64,000 nucleotides of DNA from Sympetrum striolatum (Eukaryota > Arthropoda > Insecta > Odonata > Libellulidae). This document shows, piece by piece, positions 9,066 through 22,058 of the stretch (its first letter is position 1; each line of letters opens with the position of its first letter). A program made the position numbers and the translations under genes. Below the pieces are notes generated by a model. The model was given only the letters and a program-made list of their open reading frames with translations. It was not told the origin of the DNA and ran no database searches. The DNA lies in contig OX388345.1 in assembly GCA_947579665.1 (NCBI GenBank), positions 74,081,454 through 74,145,453 of the forward strand, written 5' to 3'.

Positions 9066-10760
9066 AAATCCATTCAGGATGTCACTACCCTCGTGACTTA
9101 TTCCACTTACTTATTTTCAAGACACTAGAACGCCACTTAATCTCCAGTACCTATTTCGTCAAAAGCGCATGAGCTGCTAGCACGTGCCAACAGAAACCTG
9201 GGAGAAAAAAATCCGAGGGTCCCTGTTTTTCCAACATCCAGATGCATTAACTTCGCAACCCTTTCAACGCCAGTCAGTTTTTCAGCCATTCTTTTTAGCC
9301 TCCTTCACACTCCATTGCCTCTCCCGAGTTCACTCAGCCTTCTCGATATTCTATCCCCCCCGAGCTCTTTACCACTCAAACTCTTCCCCGGCATAATTAC
9401 TACGCAAACCAAGTGCGGATGCAATAACAAACCTTAAACCAACGTTCAAATACCCCCCTCCCCGTTTTCATTGTCACTGTCATCGGCGAAAGAGGTAAAG
9501 TCCCCCGGAGGGATCCGCAAATAAGATCGAAGCCGGTAATTAGGCTGTTTTAACTGGTTCGCCTGATATCTCCTCCTTTGTTTACGGTGCATTAACTCGA
9601 GGCTGCTCAGGAATCTGCGGTATTACAAAATAGGAGAACTTCCTCGTCGCGAATGGGTTTTATGCGTTGGGAATCGCGGCTAATCACAGCTTTCCGTCCG
9701 CCGCACCGAAGGGTAATAGTCGAGAAGAGAATTGGCCGTTACGAATCTTGTTGTTTTAACTTTGATGGGCGACTTTACTCTGATCGACGCTGATTATAAT
9801 CCGGGGAAATTATACTTAATGTAGATAGAAAGAAAGTGTTGCTGTTCAATGACTGTGTCAGATATGATATGTGTGTGTACGTAATAAAATAGACAGTAAC
9901 GAGATTCATTGTTGAAAACTTTTTGTATATATATATATATAAAATTTTTGTATCTCATAACCGTTATGATGGCTAAATCAACATTAAAGAAAAAGAAACT
10001 TTGTCAAATTCCACAAAAAATTTGAGAAAATCTTCTTTCTTTCGTTATGGAATTCCACATAGTTAAGACGACGACCATTGATTTAAATCTACATTAATAT
10101 CCAACGAGCTGCCAATGCTGCGTGAGAAGGGGCATGTGTGCGTACGTTATAAAACATAAAATATTAATCTCTAATGTTGCAACACTGGAATTAGTGGAGA
10201 AGACATGGTAAAAACTATGCTTCTAATTAAGTATTTTACGTAAGGTTATTGATGGAAAACGCGAAGTGTTACTGTGCAATGACTATGTCAGATTTGATGT
10301 GTATTACAATAAAATACATAGCATTTTTCACAAAACTGTTTTGATATTTATATCAACTCTATTACCTTATATCCGTCTTTAGATGCGTGGCAGAGGATAT
10401 GTTTACATTTCTATTAAAACATACGACATCAATCTTCCGTGTTGCAATTAAATAATGAAAAAAAAAAACGAAGGAAACAAAGTAAAGAAAAGACGAACGA
10501 GTATCTGCAGTAAGTAAATTCCTCCAGCGCTATAATAGCTCATCTAAATAGGAGGTGCATTACCGTGTCTATCATATTATGTGATTGTACCACATATAAT
10601 ATTAGATTATAAAAAGAATAAAATCTGTACCTCAATAGAGCTCTTTTAGTATAAACATACCATACATATTTTTTAAATACAAAATAATAGTATTAGTCAC
10701 TTATTCTATACATGGATGAAACATCACAAAAAGGATCAAAACAATAATAATGATAATAAT
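9066..10760. other. no supported gene
   Basis: No recognised gene. It holds a short (TA)n run near 9935-9947 and, near 10046, a GGAATTCCACATAGTTAAG segment related to the foldback end motif at 10836 and 47521. Confidence 0.5.
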
Positions 10761-10856
10761 AATCGGGATCATGTTGAATAATTATGCGAATTCAATATAT
10801 CTATGTACAATTATAATTCCATATGATCCCGATTACGGAATTCCACCAAGTTAAGG
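10761..10856. repeat. 12-bp-arm hairpin next to a foldback end motif
   Basis: AATCGGGATCAT at 10761-10772 pairs exactly with ATGATCCCGATT at 10823-10834. Directly after it comes ACGGAATTCCACCAAGTTAA, which is nearly identical to the end of the 47.2-kb foldback. It is probably a decayed member of that family. Confidence 0.6.
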
Positions 10857-12719
10857 CTACTTTTTTTAAATACATTATTTGCAGTATTTGAATTCAAATA
10901 GTTAGAAAATATTACAAAAATATACAAAATATAAGAGATGAAACATTATGGTCCTCCTGAGCCAGTCAGAGGCTCATCGGGAGGTTCCAAGCGTAGCCCA
11001 TGATAGACCGATCTCAATTGTAACATAAAATGCTCAAAATGAGTGAAACACCATAAACCCATATGAAATTCACCATCATAACCACAATCAACAAATAAGA
11101 TGCTAAGCTATAAGTTACAATAATTGCACAATCCTTTACTTACAGTGAAATAATTGTTAATCTAAACAAAACATAAAAGGTCTAGTCATAAAAAAGCTTT
11201 ATAAGCAACAAAATACATTCTCATACACATCATAGGAACATAAATAATGTAAAAAGTTATGATTCCAATAAGATCAAACTTATTTTAATTTTCATAACCA
11301 ACTCTTTAATTTCTTTTTTAATGTAGAGAAGTTGTTGATATTTATTGACTGCATTGGTAATTTATTTAAGAGAATGAATAATAATAATCTATCTTAGTGA
11401 GCGTGTTTTGTATTGCTCGTTCAATTACTGATCAACTGATGTACAGAGGACTGATTACCGAAGAATTGCAGACCAAGCACTTGCCTGTAATGGCATTCGA
11501 TGATTAAACTTCCTGCCTTTTGTTTTCCTCATTATTATTATTACATGTATGCTGCAGTTACTTTCAGGTGGCAGCCCCTATACATTTAAGTAAATCCTTA
11601 GGTCTATCATCTAAAGTTTTTGTCCTTAGGTATTCCTTTATCCGTAGGTATTATCCTTAGGTCTACCATCTAAAATCTACCTTAGGTCTACCATCCATCA
11701 TCATGACTCGGAATGCGCGATTAAACCCCTACGGACTCTGACGGAAGGCCGTGGATTTAAAGCGAAAAGAAACGACCGTGGAATCGAACCGCAGGATTCC
11801 TCTCTCATTGTTTTAATCGTCAAATAAGACGTTTCGAACCCACGCATGAGTACTCCTCGAGGACGGTGGAAATGAGCTCGATCGAGAGCGGAAAATAACC
11901 GGAGAGCGATTAGAGCATTCCGAAGCATAATTTTCGCCGCGACTCCTCTTCCCAGCGAATCTTATAAGAACGTCACGTGCCACCGTTGTGGAGGGCGCTA
12001 TTTAACGCAACGGGATGCGTGATTTTCGCAGCCTCCTGGGTCCGAATGGGGCCCCTGAACGAGCACTCCTCACCTGGAGCTGATCCCATTGAAAAAGGCT
12101 GTGCGCTTTACGCATGGACCCAGGAAGGGTTGCGATGTAGTCTCAACGCAATGCATATCTTACAAGGGGAGTTTAATGCATAAGCCTCCCCTATTTTGAC
12201 ACAATTTAATAGGATTGTAGTATAAGAATCACTCCCCTACTATTTCATTAGTCTGCATGAAAATAATTATAAATAAAAAAGTAAACGAATAATAAAAAAT
12301 AAGGAAATTATGGACAAAACCAATCTTATGGACACCCAAAAACTAGATCTTGTACAACAACAAAAACAATTAAAAATAAACCAGCAGCAATTCTCTTTCA
12401 CCTGCTCTAAAGATAATGTAACTTGTACATATTCCTATTTAAATGCAAACAATAATGTCCTCATATCAAATCCTTTGTAATGAGGTTTAATTAGTCTTAA
12501 GGTATTAATTTTAGGGGTGCATTAATACTATTGTTATATCGGTGCCTGTAAGATATTTTTGTAATGGCCAAGTTATGGAATTTTGGGAAATGCGCATTAC
12601 ACTATTAAATAACTCTCACGTTGGATGTCGAAAATGTGTAGCTCAAGTAGTGGCGAATTCTAAAGGGGGATTGGGTTTCATCCCCCTTCCTCCCAGAAAC
12701 AAATCCAAAAGATCTTTTC
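10857..12719. other. no supported gene
   Basis: A-rich sequence at 10860-11400 resembling a transposon 3' end but not identified, then higher-GC DNA at 11700-12180 with short frames lacking domain similarity. No annotation is supported. Confidence 0.45.
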
Positions 12720-13610
12720 ATCCTTAAAACTCCTCAAAACCTTCATAAGGAGTCTCCACACCTCTGAGGAAGGACTTTATGGACTAGCTCATGCCTTCTT
12801 ACATGAAAACATCCAAGTCACTGCTGATGACACTCTCTCAGTCCTCGCTGATTGGGTGATAAAATTAAATATCAACCAGTCAAATTTACAGGGCCGGATT
12901 AACCCTCACGGGGCCCTAGGCAACAATCAATTTGGGGGCCCTTTTTTCACGCCCGTTCCCTTCTTTTTTCGATTAAAATAAAACTCTTATTAAAAAAAAA
13001 CTTAAAACTCAAACGATAGTTTGAGTATTTACTAGTATCAGTAATTACCTAGCTAAATTCGATATTTAATCGATTATTCGCTTGCAGCGCAGCTATTACC
13101 AATTACAATTTTTTAATTTTCAAGTGACGTTTGTGATTTCACTTTGTTTGTTTGATTATTTTGTATTTTTTTCAATTATTTTCAGTTGTGATTATATTTT
13201 CATTTAATTCTTTGGAATTTTATGTTTGTAAGAAAATTTTCAAAGATATTTTCATTTTTCGGGGCAACTGCCTATTCTGCCTATTGGTTAATCCGGCCCT
13301 GCAAATTTAAATCGATAAACGATTAATAGAGCTAGTCAAGGTCTGTAAAACTTTTAATTTCAACTAATTTCTTCATATATTCAACCTTATTTCTTCAGTA
13401 TTTTTTAAATAAGCTCAGTATAGAGTGATCTCGATAGAAAAGAACTTTACAGTTAATCTTCTAGATATCTCCCAAAAACATTAATAATTGATTATTAAGA
13501 ACTACCCAGGGTTTTTTCACTTCATTTAAAATTTCCCATTTTAAACTACGCCATAAAAAAATTCACTCAAAACAAAAATATATCGCAGTTACTCCATTCG
13601 GAAACTCAAA
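12720..13610. repeat. dispersed repeat, copy 1, interrupted by a hAT MITE
   Basis: Segments on both sides of the MITE at 12889-13301 (for example ACTCATGCC/AGCTCATGCC, GCTGATGACA and, after it, ATAAACGATTA and AGTGATCTCGATAGAAAA) have counterparts in the same order at 30390-30740. The second copy has no MITE. The family is unidentified and shows no coding sequence. The alignment was made by eye, so the outer limits are approximate. Confidence 0.55.
12881..13309. mobile_element. hAT MITE with 8-bp target duplication
   Basis: The element spans 12889-13301 (413 bp). Its ends are CAGGGCCGGATTAAC and the exact inverse GTTAATCCGGCCCTG, 15-bp terminal inverted repeats. Both sides carry the same 8 bases, CAAATTTA, at 12881-12888 and 13302-13309. 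Eight-base duplications with CAGGG-type ends are diagnostic of hAT transposons. There is no reading frame for a transposase, so this is a non-autonomous copy mobilised in trans. The subterminal GGGGCCCTAGGCAA block near the left end is typical of such elements. Confidence 0.93.
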
Positions 13611-16600
13611 GCTATTAAACGTAATTCATGCATTTAATATTCGTTTTCATACTTTATTTTGAAACTCGCATACTTTAGTACATGCGCAAGAGGTAGTACA
13701 CTTGATGATCGATATGCTTCAAAGAAACAAAAGCTCGCAAAAGACGTTATAAAAAGCAATACTAGTTTGGTTGGCCAGGAAGATGAAAATGAAGATCGAT
13801 GAAATACATCTGATTACCCAATGTACCTTTCATACTTCAGAATCAGTAACTGAGTAAACATTTTTTCTATAGACTTTTATGCATATTTTTAGAATGCAGA
13901 ATAGTAATAGATTGGAAATTATCATCAAATTTTTCGCTAGCGTAACTCGAACCTCTAACTGAAGTTTTTGCTTCCAATGCAGATAGAACTTACCTGCATT
14001 AACGGTAGTTACAAGCAATGGAGTGTTCACCGCATATGAGTAAAGAGCTAGAATCTTCGAGATGTCAGAGTTCAGGTAGAGATACCTCTCATAACATTCT
14101 GGATCTGTTCCAATAGTGAAATATCTAAGTAGAAACTTAGTCATTCCATACTATTTCCGAACATAAACAAGCTGCCACAAAATTACATTCTTTACGCAAC
14201 CTGCAAACGAAGGATGTAGATTGAAACATAACTACTTTATGACCAATTTTAAAATCCATTCACACCCCTTTCATCCAAAGGGACATGAATTTAGTTTTTG
14301 GGCAGCCCTGAGGAGACGCTTGGTTCAATAACTGACAATGTTTGAATTCCTGTTTTGAATGGCTTTTCAACAATTTCGACAGCTATCACGGTTCTGGAAT
14401 TTCATACTTGTTACAACAAACATTTGTTGCTCGATAATTAAATGCAGTAAACTTCGACGAATTCATAATTCTTCGCAAATCAAGTTTATCTTATGTACAT
14501 GATATAGATCATGTTTGGACTTCATTGTTCAGAGTAATACATCAAGAGTAGTTACTAATTATAGTTACTATTATCACTGTTGGAGGAGCCAATAACTCCA
14601 CTTTGTGTTCGATTGTTGACACCTCATCAATTGTTGCGAACTGGGACGCATGCTTCAATTACTTACTCATTGACCACCCCTGATAGATGCATTAATTTAT
14701 ACCGAGGATGGAATTTCCTGATCACAGGTTTTCTGAAACGAGACTGAAATTCCCGTTTCTCATTTGCATAACGTCTGAGATTTCCGACCGTTATCGATAA
14801 AACTAAAATGGCCTGATCGATTGTTATCTGAACTGCGAACGATTTGGTCTTCTCTCCCTGGGACTAAAATTAAATTCCTCTCTTTTACGAGTTTGTTTGC
14901 TGTTGCGCTATTTTAATTGGCATTGCCGAGCTCAAGACCTTGAAAGGCGCGCACGTGGTGGAAACAAAATGGCGGATCAACCGTCGACTGTGGCATAGTA
15001 AAAGATCGCTTGTTATTCAAAAGATGAAGGATAAACAATCAAACTCGCTCTCTGAGCAATAAAACTCGCTCCATCGGAATATCATACTCCCGAGGCAATC
15101 TGTTCTCGAAAAGGATGGGATTTTTTATCGACTCGACGGTACTTCATGATTCCCCGTCTAATTTATACGGGGATAGCATATCGTGAATTAATAATACCGT
15201 ATCGCTGGAAATTCCTTCGATTTCCGAATCCCTTTCTATTCCATCCATAATGAACGTGATTTACATATTTCCTCTGCTCTAATGTCAGTTTGTGTAAACT
15301 GCGCGAATGAGTTTCGCATGAAAAGCACGAATAGTTCTTCTTCAATGCTAGAAAGACGAAAGGGCATTAAGTAAATAATGCAATTACTGCTTTGGCGCTG
15401 TTTCTGTCACCATGGGGTCGCATCGAAGGAAAATAGATTGTTTATAGCAACGATCTCTCGCTCGGAATCAGTGATGGCTTTCGAAGCATTTGAAAACAAT
15501 ACATCTCGCACGTACATACAATAAGCAACAGAGTGCCTTAAAAACAAAATTATCGCAATGGGCATCCAGATCAGGTCTTTTCTGCCCTTCTTTTGACTGA
15601 CAGCAATTATCGACGAGGAAAAGTATGCTTTCGCAACATAGAATTGGCGCGAAAATAGATGCCTCAATCGAGATTGGAATAATGATTTTTTTTATCGTTT
15701 CCTTCTGCTGATTGGTATTCAGTGAGTATGAAGAGTCTTAGTAAAGTACTCATCCTATACGTGCATATTTAACTTATCCTTACTTAAGAGTAAAAACAGC
15801 TTGGATTAATGTGAGGACATATTCTTGCTTACCGGAAGCCTCCTACTGTTAATATAAATATAATTAAGTAATCCTATTTCAAGGAGTACATTTATCTCTC
15901 CACATAAAAAACATGATTAAGTTTGATAAAATGGTGAATGATTTCGTAAGTCCAACTACAACCGCTCCTCATTCATCCAGCGTTATCTGCCCACCACTTA
16001 AGAAATATCTTCATTCATTATCTGGGCAGGCAGTCACCGAAGTTTCACTAAGAAATTCGTAGTCATCCTGCGATCATATCATTCCAAACTCTTTTAACGA
16101 GAAAATTTTCAAAAATCAACAATCTCAATTATAAACACCTTCCATTAGCATAAGGGGAACTATAGAACAAAAATAACATCCTAACGTTGTTTTGAGAATC
16201 CCTTAGCAAACAATACTATCTGAAAATCATAGCAAAATTTAGCGCAAGACATAATCTCTCCACCCACCTGTTAACTATTATAGTATTACTTATTTCTAGC
16301 CTATTCTAAGTCGTTAAAAGCTATCCCTACAAAAGCGTTATACGCACCAAATTTGATGGAAAGTTAAATACCACTAATTAGAATTTTTCTCTAACTTCCT
16401 ATTGTGTTTTTATGGTATGAGAAATCAATTTCACCTTCAGATGCGAATATTTCTTACATTACTTTGATTTTAAATGTGAGCAGTTCATTTAACGAATTTA
16501 CGATGTCGTCACTGTAATATCCATTTCAGCATAGTATTCAAATGAGAGTTAGGCGGAGGAATGCTGTATCCAAATAAATTCGTGTGGTATTGAATAGGAG

Positions 16601-17073
16601 TGTAAATAATCTGGTTTGTTTGATCAGATTCATTCATGTAACCCATCTAACGAGTGCAGAATAGAACAAATCAATGAACTAGCAAAAAATCGAATACTAA
16701 ACTAGAACCAGGAAAAGCGTAGCAAATGAAAAGCCTCATTTACCAAAGAAAACAAGCCAAAATTTAAACATATAATTTTACCAGAACTTCCGTATCAAAA
16801 AGAGTTAACACCCAAAAAAAAAACTAATATACCATAGTAGATAAGAATATTTTCAAACAGTTAGGTGTTTGCTGTAAATCAAATTAAAGAAGAGAATTTT
16901 ATTTGATTACATCCGTGCTATAGTTACTACAAATAACTTGGCCTGGAAACCCATGTCATATGTTATCAAGCCTAGTGATTAGCGTAGGTGAGTAAACTTT
17001 TTTTATTACATTTGCCTTCATAATGGAATATAGCCAATCGCAACTGATAAAAAAATTCAACAAAATGAACATT
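13611..17073. other. no supported gene
   Basis: More than 3 kb of AT-rich DNA with only short frames (none above about 105 codons) and no protein family recognised on either strand. No strong repeats were noticed. Confidence 0.5.
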
Positions 17074-17146
17074 AAGGGTTAGATGTAAGAAGAAACTCAT
17101 TAATCTCAATCTGGACAAAAAAAAGGCTGATTTATTATTGTTTTAT
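17074..17146 (+). mobile_element. retro-tail family, short copy
   Basis: AAGGGTTAGATGTAAGAAG, then AATCTCAATCTGGACAAAA and TTTATTATTG. It holds only the last 70 bp or so of the family described at 3625, as expected of a strongly 5'-truncated insertion. Confidence 0.6.
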
Positions 17147-18782
17147 ATTTCCCTCTGAAGAGTTATGGTTATTCTTCATTCATCTTCACGGTATCGAAAA
17201 CAGGTTTCATCATACGGTATACTCATTCTCTCTGAATCGATTCGATAAATAGCTGGCCCAGAGGATATGTAAGCCGAAAGTCCAGTATATCGTCGATCTC
17301 GGAGGAACAGCATCCTCCCACACACGTGGTCCAGTATCTTGATCTCGAGCGATCACGACCTCACCATCTCGGCGAAAACCGCAGCATGGAGGGGGCACCG
17401 ACTTTATTTTTGCTTCGGTTTGAAGAGAGGTAGCAATGCGAGAGAGTGGCTTCTCTCAGTGGAAAACTGGTTGTTCCATTACACTTCCTTAGCGGGCTTT
17501 TCAAAGGGAGCTTTTATTTTTCTCTCGAAACCATTCCAAAGGTCGAAAATGTTTTCTTCCTCCTTCATGAATATCCCGGGTGAATATCCGCATGAGGATT
17601 CCAAGCGGAGTGGTGCAGATACGAAGCTCATTGTCGAGGGATTCCAGAGGCGCTTGAGGACGGACAAATTTAAATGCGATGAATGAAAATTGCAAAAATC
17701 CGCATTTAGTACCTATTGAAGAAATTCAGGAGCTGTTCCTTTGCTTAATCGTCATGGGATTGTATAAGTTATCTGTTAGTAGTTTTTTATAATAAGAGTA
17801 TAATTAATCCATACAATTGATTCATATCATAGATCCATAGTCACTGATTCATATATCATAGATCCATAATCCGTAGTATACGATTTTATTTGAAATATGT
17901 ATCCATCTGTGATACTGCTATTCGAGTTAAGGAACCAATCTCCTTATATTGGCAAACTAATATAGTCATTGTAAATATTTCCGGACATATATTGGGCAAC
18001 CATTTGACGATAGAATGAGTGAAGAACTAAATAACTCTTGATTCTGACTGTACCCCGATTCGTTGTATAATTTCTTGGGTTCCTTGGCAGAGAGAGGACA
18101 AATTACCATCCGTAACTACCAATAGCGCACCTAAAATTTTTGCTAAGAGGATATTGTAATCAACAATATTTTAAAAGTATTACAATAGAAGTTGTAAGGC
18201 TAATTTATTCATTTTCACTGCAAGAAAGTACAATCAAACAAATGTTTTCAGATTTCAAAACATTTCTCGATAAATTCAGGATAATTCGGTCCTGAAGAAA
18301 ATACCTATAGCACATCAGATTTCATCATGGACACCCTTCTTAAATATAACAGTGGTTTAAAAGGGAGAGGAGCTAAAACATGTCAACAACCACCATGAGT
18401 ACGTGGCTGGAGAAAAGTGTTAACAGTGGAGGAAGTTTTGGAACTTGAGAGCAAATTAAGACAATTTCCTGATAAACTTATCTCAAACTGATTTTTACAG
18501 TGCCTTTTTTCGAGACGAAGGCGTTAGATTTATAGTAATTCTAGCAAAAATTTATTATTAGATTTTAATTCAAGCTCTTTGTCATATATTAAACAAAGTC
18601 ATCTAGGAGATCTTACGGTCCCTGTACCTTCAAATGAGAGGACCTAAATATTTGTGCGCACCATGCACGACTCCAATCATGTACTCTTTAGCTGAATTTT
18701 TTCCATTTACATTTCGAATATTATCGATAAAGTCTGCCTATAAATCATCAGTCTGCAGATTGGATGGATTCACAATCCGTTA
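17147..18782. other. no supported gene; slightly GC-raised at 17.2-17.7 kb
   Basis: A 115-codon frame (17339-17686, +) and overlapping frames on the other strand occur in a higher-GC patch. None shows a recognisable domain, and open frames on both strands argue for composition rather than coding. The rest is AT-rich and featureless. Confidence 0.45.
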
Positions 18783-18880
18783 AATGTTAGCTACCATATA
18801 CAACCGAGAGCGAATGAGAATGCATGATGAGGAGTGAGGTAGTTTGCTACTACCTCCTTTACTGAGCGTGGAATCTATTC
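18783..18880 (+). mobile_element. SINE-like family, 5' module
   Basis: AATGTTAGCTACCATA followed by AGCGAATGAGAATGCATGAT and GAGGAGTGAGGTAGTTT. The TTAGCTACCATA lead-in is shared with the copy at 31452, which helps define the 5' end of the family. Confidence 0.6.
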
Positions 18881-18949
18881 TTTGGTTTCCTCCTAATCAG
18901 CCCTATCAACAAGAATGAACATCTTCGTGATGACAAAATGCGGAGGAAT

Positions 18950-19560
18950 GAAAGGAACACTGCGCTCCAGCCTCCAACGAGGCAGCTACGCGCAGTTGCG
19001 GAACGTTTTTGAGTGGACCCCAGTCAAGCCGTTGCGTAGTAACCCCGGTTGTAAACATCCGCCCATTCTTTCCCCGAACTGGACTCCTTTCCCTTCGCTC
19101 GTTCATCTCTCCGCGCCGGGGGAGTCTGCAGATCCCGGCGATCACCTTGTACCTCTCCCGCCGCTCCTCCCGTATCATCGCCCGAGCGTGACAATTGCTT
19201 TCCCACGCTCATCTCGATACGAGTAACGGAGTCCGGATCCTCGAATCGTGCGGACGCGAAATGAGAAAACGCGGCGCGAGATCGCTGGAGCGGCAAAGAC
19301 GCTTATCTCGCATCTACCGCTTCCGAACGCAACCGATGACCGTCCTATGACGGCGATGGAGCGAGGAAAAGAGTCGAAGAATCGGAGGCAATTACCGCGA
19401 CCACCCGCGAAACAGACTTCGGGGATAACGCTCGCGAACAGTAAACTGACCCTAAATCATAACTTCAACACTTCCGTGTCTAACGTCTTTGGTGGAACGT
19501 CTGAGGAAGGGAACCGCGACCGTCTCCCAGAATTGCTTCAGAAAGGAGCTACATTCTGCG
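18950..19560. promoter_or_regulatory. CpG-dense island, possible promoter or first exon
   Basis: This stretch is strikingly rich in C, G and CpG compared with its AT-rich surroundings, with closely spaced CpG at 19070-19420. A 121-codon frame starts at 19248 (+) and others overlap on both strands (for example 19024-19296, -). None has a recognisable domain, so I do not call a coding sequence. The island could be a promoter, an unmethylated regulatory region or a GC-rich exon of an unrecognised gene. No TATA box or initiator can be assigned with confidence. Confidence 0.35.
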
Positions 19561-20486
19561 TGGTTATTGTTCAATTGAAAGAGATGGATCTCGCGCCTTC
19601 GAAGCAAAAGTAAGGGTCAACTGAGTTATATCTCGACGATGTCACAATCAAATAAGCAAACAGATTAAATGACTTATTTGAGATCATGGATTCCCAAAGT
19701 GCTCCATATTATTAGATTTTCAGAGAGTGCATGTGAAGCAGAAAAAATAGTGGGTCCAATTTTTTTATTTTTGGATGTTTTAGAATTTTCAGAAGACAAA
19801 GAACCCATTTTAAAATATAATATAATCAAATTGAAACCAGATAAGGCTTTCTAATAGGAAAATTCAATATAAGGGCAGGCTACGGGGTCCATGGAAAATT
19901 GAAAGGAGTCCACGGAAATAATGTTGGAACCTATGGTTTATATGATTTAAAGATCCTCCAGTTAGGAGCGCATAATAGGGTACATATCTCGACCAAGGAA
20001 CGGAATGTTTTCAGGTATTATATCATTCCAATCGCCTTCGTGTAGGTGATTTTAACCTATTTATATTAGGGATATTCAAGCTTTAAAATACAGTAGACTC
20101 TGTTAGCTCCTATGAAGGTTTTTTGGGATTCATGTAAGTACTATGTGAATATATATTGCTGTGTATTATTTTTTATTAAATAATTTTTATTAATACACAG
20201 AATTCAAGATATATTTTAATAAGCAATGTATAGGATGACCCAAAAATGACGGGAGTGTTCGAAAAATGAAATAAAGAAAGAGTACACTATTTGCTTATTT
20301 ATACTTGGGAAACTGGCACATTTTCATTCACACGGAATCCCCAAATTAATTATGGAATATTTCAATCGCTTTCTGATTTTCTTTATTTAATCTTTCAAAT
20401 TCAACCGTCATTTTTTCACGTATTGTGGAGTTAAAAGGTACCTTCAAGGAAAAAACATTGGACATATTTCCTATTCGACTTAAAGG
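19561..20486. other. no supported gene
   Basis: AT-rich. Around 20232 there is a GGATGACCCAAAAATGACGG segment that resembles a transposon end, but no partner end was found. Confidence 0.45.
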
Positions 20487-20734
20487 ATAAAAAGTAGAGA
20501 TGGGTCGAATCCAGTTTTTCTCGAATCCGAATCTCGAATCCGAATCTTAAATTCACCCTCGAATCTCGAATCTTATTTCGAATCCAAATCTTAACTTTAC
20601 CTTGAATCCTAAATTTTATCTAAAACCTAAATGTTGCCTTTTCCTTTTTACATAAGCTTGTATTTATTTTGAATTCTAATATTAATTTTCCACAATATAG
20701 AATTAAACACTCCAACTGCAAGCATATAAAAACT

Positions 20735-21452
20735 TTATTGCTTTAAGTTTTTATTTAAAAAAATGAGCATTTTAACATGTTCAGGATCAAGCCTATTCCT
20801 CTTCTTATCACATATAATGCCAGCTGTGCTGAACAGTCTCTCTGATTGCACTGTTGCGGGTGGTGCTGAAAGGTACTTCCTAGCCAGTTTTGGTAGCACT
20901 GAAAACTGATGTACAACTCTTTTCCAGTATTCTAAGGCATTGTTTTCAGGAGGAAGAAGCTCTTCTCGCAAATACCTTTCCACTTCTTCCTCAGCAGTAG
21001 CAGAATGATTACATGTTTGTACAGGGCTCATAATACGGCTATAAAATGACCACATTCCATGCATCGACGTCTTAACATCTGATGTAGGAGCCTATGATAA
21101 GAAAGAAAATGGAAAGATTTTAACATGTCTATATAAACCATGAAATAAGAAGCAATCAAATGATAAATTGCTTACGCTAGCCTACTCACCAGTTCTCTCC
21201 TTTCCTCAGGATATGTTCCACTTATGTTTTTAACCTCCTGAATTAGCTGGGTTTTGGCTTGTTGAAAAAGCTCCTTACTTTAGAAAACACTTCCTTTGAA
21301 CCTTGGATCAAGGAGAGTTGCAACAGTGTAGAATTCATTACTTTCCACTGATGGGTATCGGCACTTCAGTGCAGTCAATAAGTCGTTCTTCACACCTTGT
21401 AAGCCAGAAGAGACTGGTGCAGTTACATGTCTCATTACAAATCTCCCTCCTC
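20735..21452 (-). pseudogene. hAT transposase (ZBED-like) pseudogene
   Basis: The last exon (21091-20735) encodes the hATC dimerisation domain: EYWKRV, LPKLARKYLSAPPATVQSER, LFSTAGIICDKKRNRLDPEHV. Just upstream is an intron at 21189-21092 with donor CTG/GTGAGT and acceptor ATAG/GCT, phase 0. The preceding exon reads TALKCRYPSVESNEFYTVAT then LLDPRFKGSVF, the classic hAT LLDPRFK motif. A TAA at 21280-21282 interrupts it directly after GSVF, and the frame then resumes with SKELFQQAKTQL up to the donor. Further upstream, near 21461-21515, MKKHMRKHC in another frame may be the end of a BED zinc finger. The catalytic core between BED finger and LLDPRFK is mostly missing. The gene cannot make a functional transposase. 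Confidence 0.88.
21092..21189 (-). other. intron in the hAT transposase pseudogene
   Basis: A 98-bp intron starting GTGAGTAGG and ending TTATCATAG on the minus strand. Removing it joins ...RREL to APTSDV in one continuous frame. This is strong evidence that the gene once was spliced and that the host is a eukaryote. Confidence 0.8.
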
Positions 21453-22058
21453 GTCACTTTTAGCGGCAAACATTTGAAAGCAATGCTTCCTCATGTGTTT
21501 CTTCATTGCGCTCGTGCTATGCGATTTCCCACCGTCGTGTGCGCCTGGATATCAGATGACACGGCCGCCGCGCCGGGCTCATCTATACATTCGCTTCCGA
21601 AGCATTTGAGTTTTTGGATACGCGTGCCCTCAACTCGCTGTTTTTCAGCTTTGAATTCTCGAAAGTCGCCTTAAAAATCGCCAGTCACCAATGCCCCCAT
21701 TAGGTAGCCAAGTAGTATGAAAAATCGCCAATTTGGCGACTTCTGCGCACATCTGGTCACCCTGGCGCATATTCTGAATTTACCCGCTCAGGAAATAGGA
21801 ATTTATCACTCTCGAAGAATCGATTCTATCATTGCTTTCGATTGCACTCATGGTAATGGCGGTAACGTTGAAATTGCTGGTTGGTTGAAATAAACGAAAG
21901 GATTTTCATCTGCTGAGGATGTAAGTGACTTAGATTTTTAAGGATTCGGATTCGAGGTGAAACACAATGGATTCGAGGATTCGAAGATTCGAGAAAAGAG
22001 GCATTATTCGAGGGATTCGAGGATTCGAAGATTCGAACGTCCCATCCCTAATAAAAAG

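Larger units (their letters stand above)
20487..22058 (-). mobile_element. hAT transposon with degenerate transposase, 8-bp TSD
   Basis: The element spans 20495-22050 (1,556 bp). It begins TAGAGATGGGTCGAATCC and ends GTCCCATCCCTA, imperfect terminal inverted repeats sharing TAG-GATGGG. The same 8 bases, ATAAAAAG, flank it at 20487-20494 and 22051-22058. Both subterminal regions are packed with TCGAATCC/GGATTCGA units, likely transposase binding sites. Inside is a broken hAT transposase gene on the minus strand. Family traits (8-bp duplication, C-terminal dimerisation domain) place it firmly in hAT. It is short for an autonomous hAT element, so internal sequence has been lost. Confidence 0.95.

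Noticed and set aside
17339..17695. 115-codon plus frame and two overlapping minus frames
   Set aside because: Stops are scarce on both strands because of local GC. No family similarity or splice pattern that I could support.
20220..20290. GGATGACCCAAAAATGACGG as a mariner-like transposon end
   Set aside because: No inverted partner, no TA duplication and no transposase sequence nearby.
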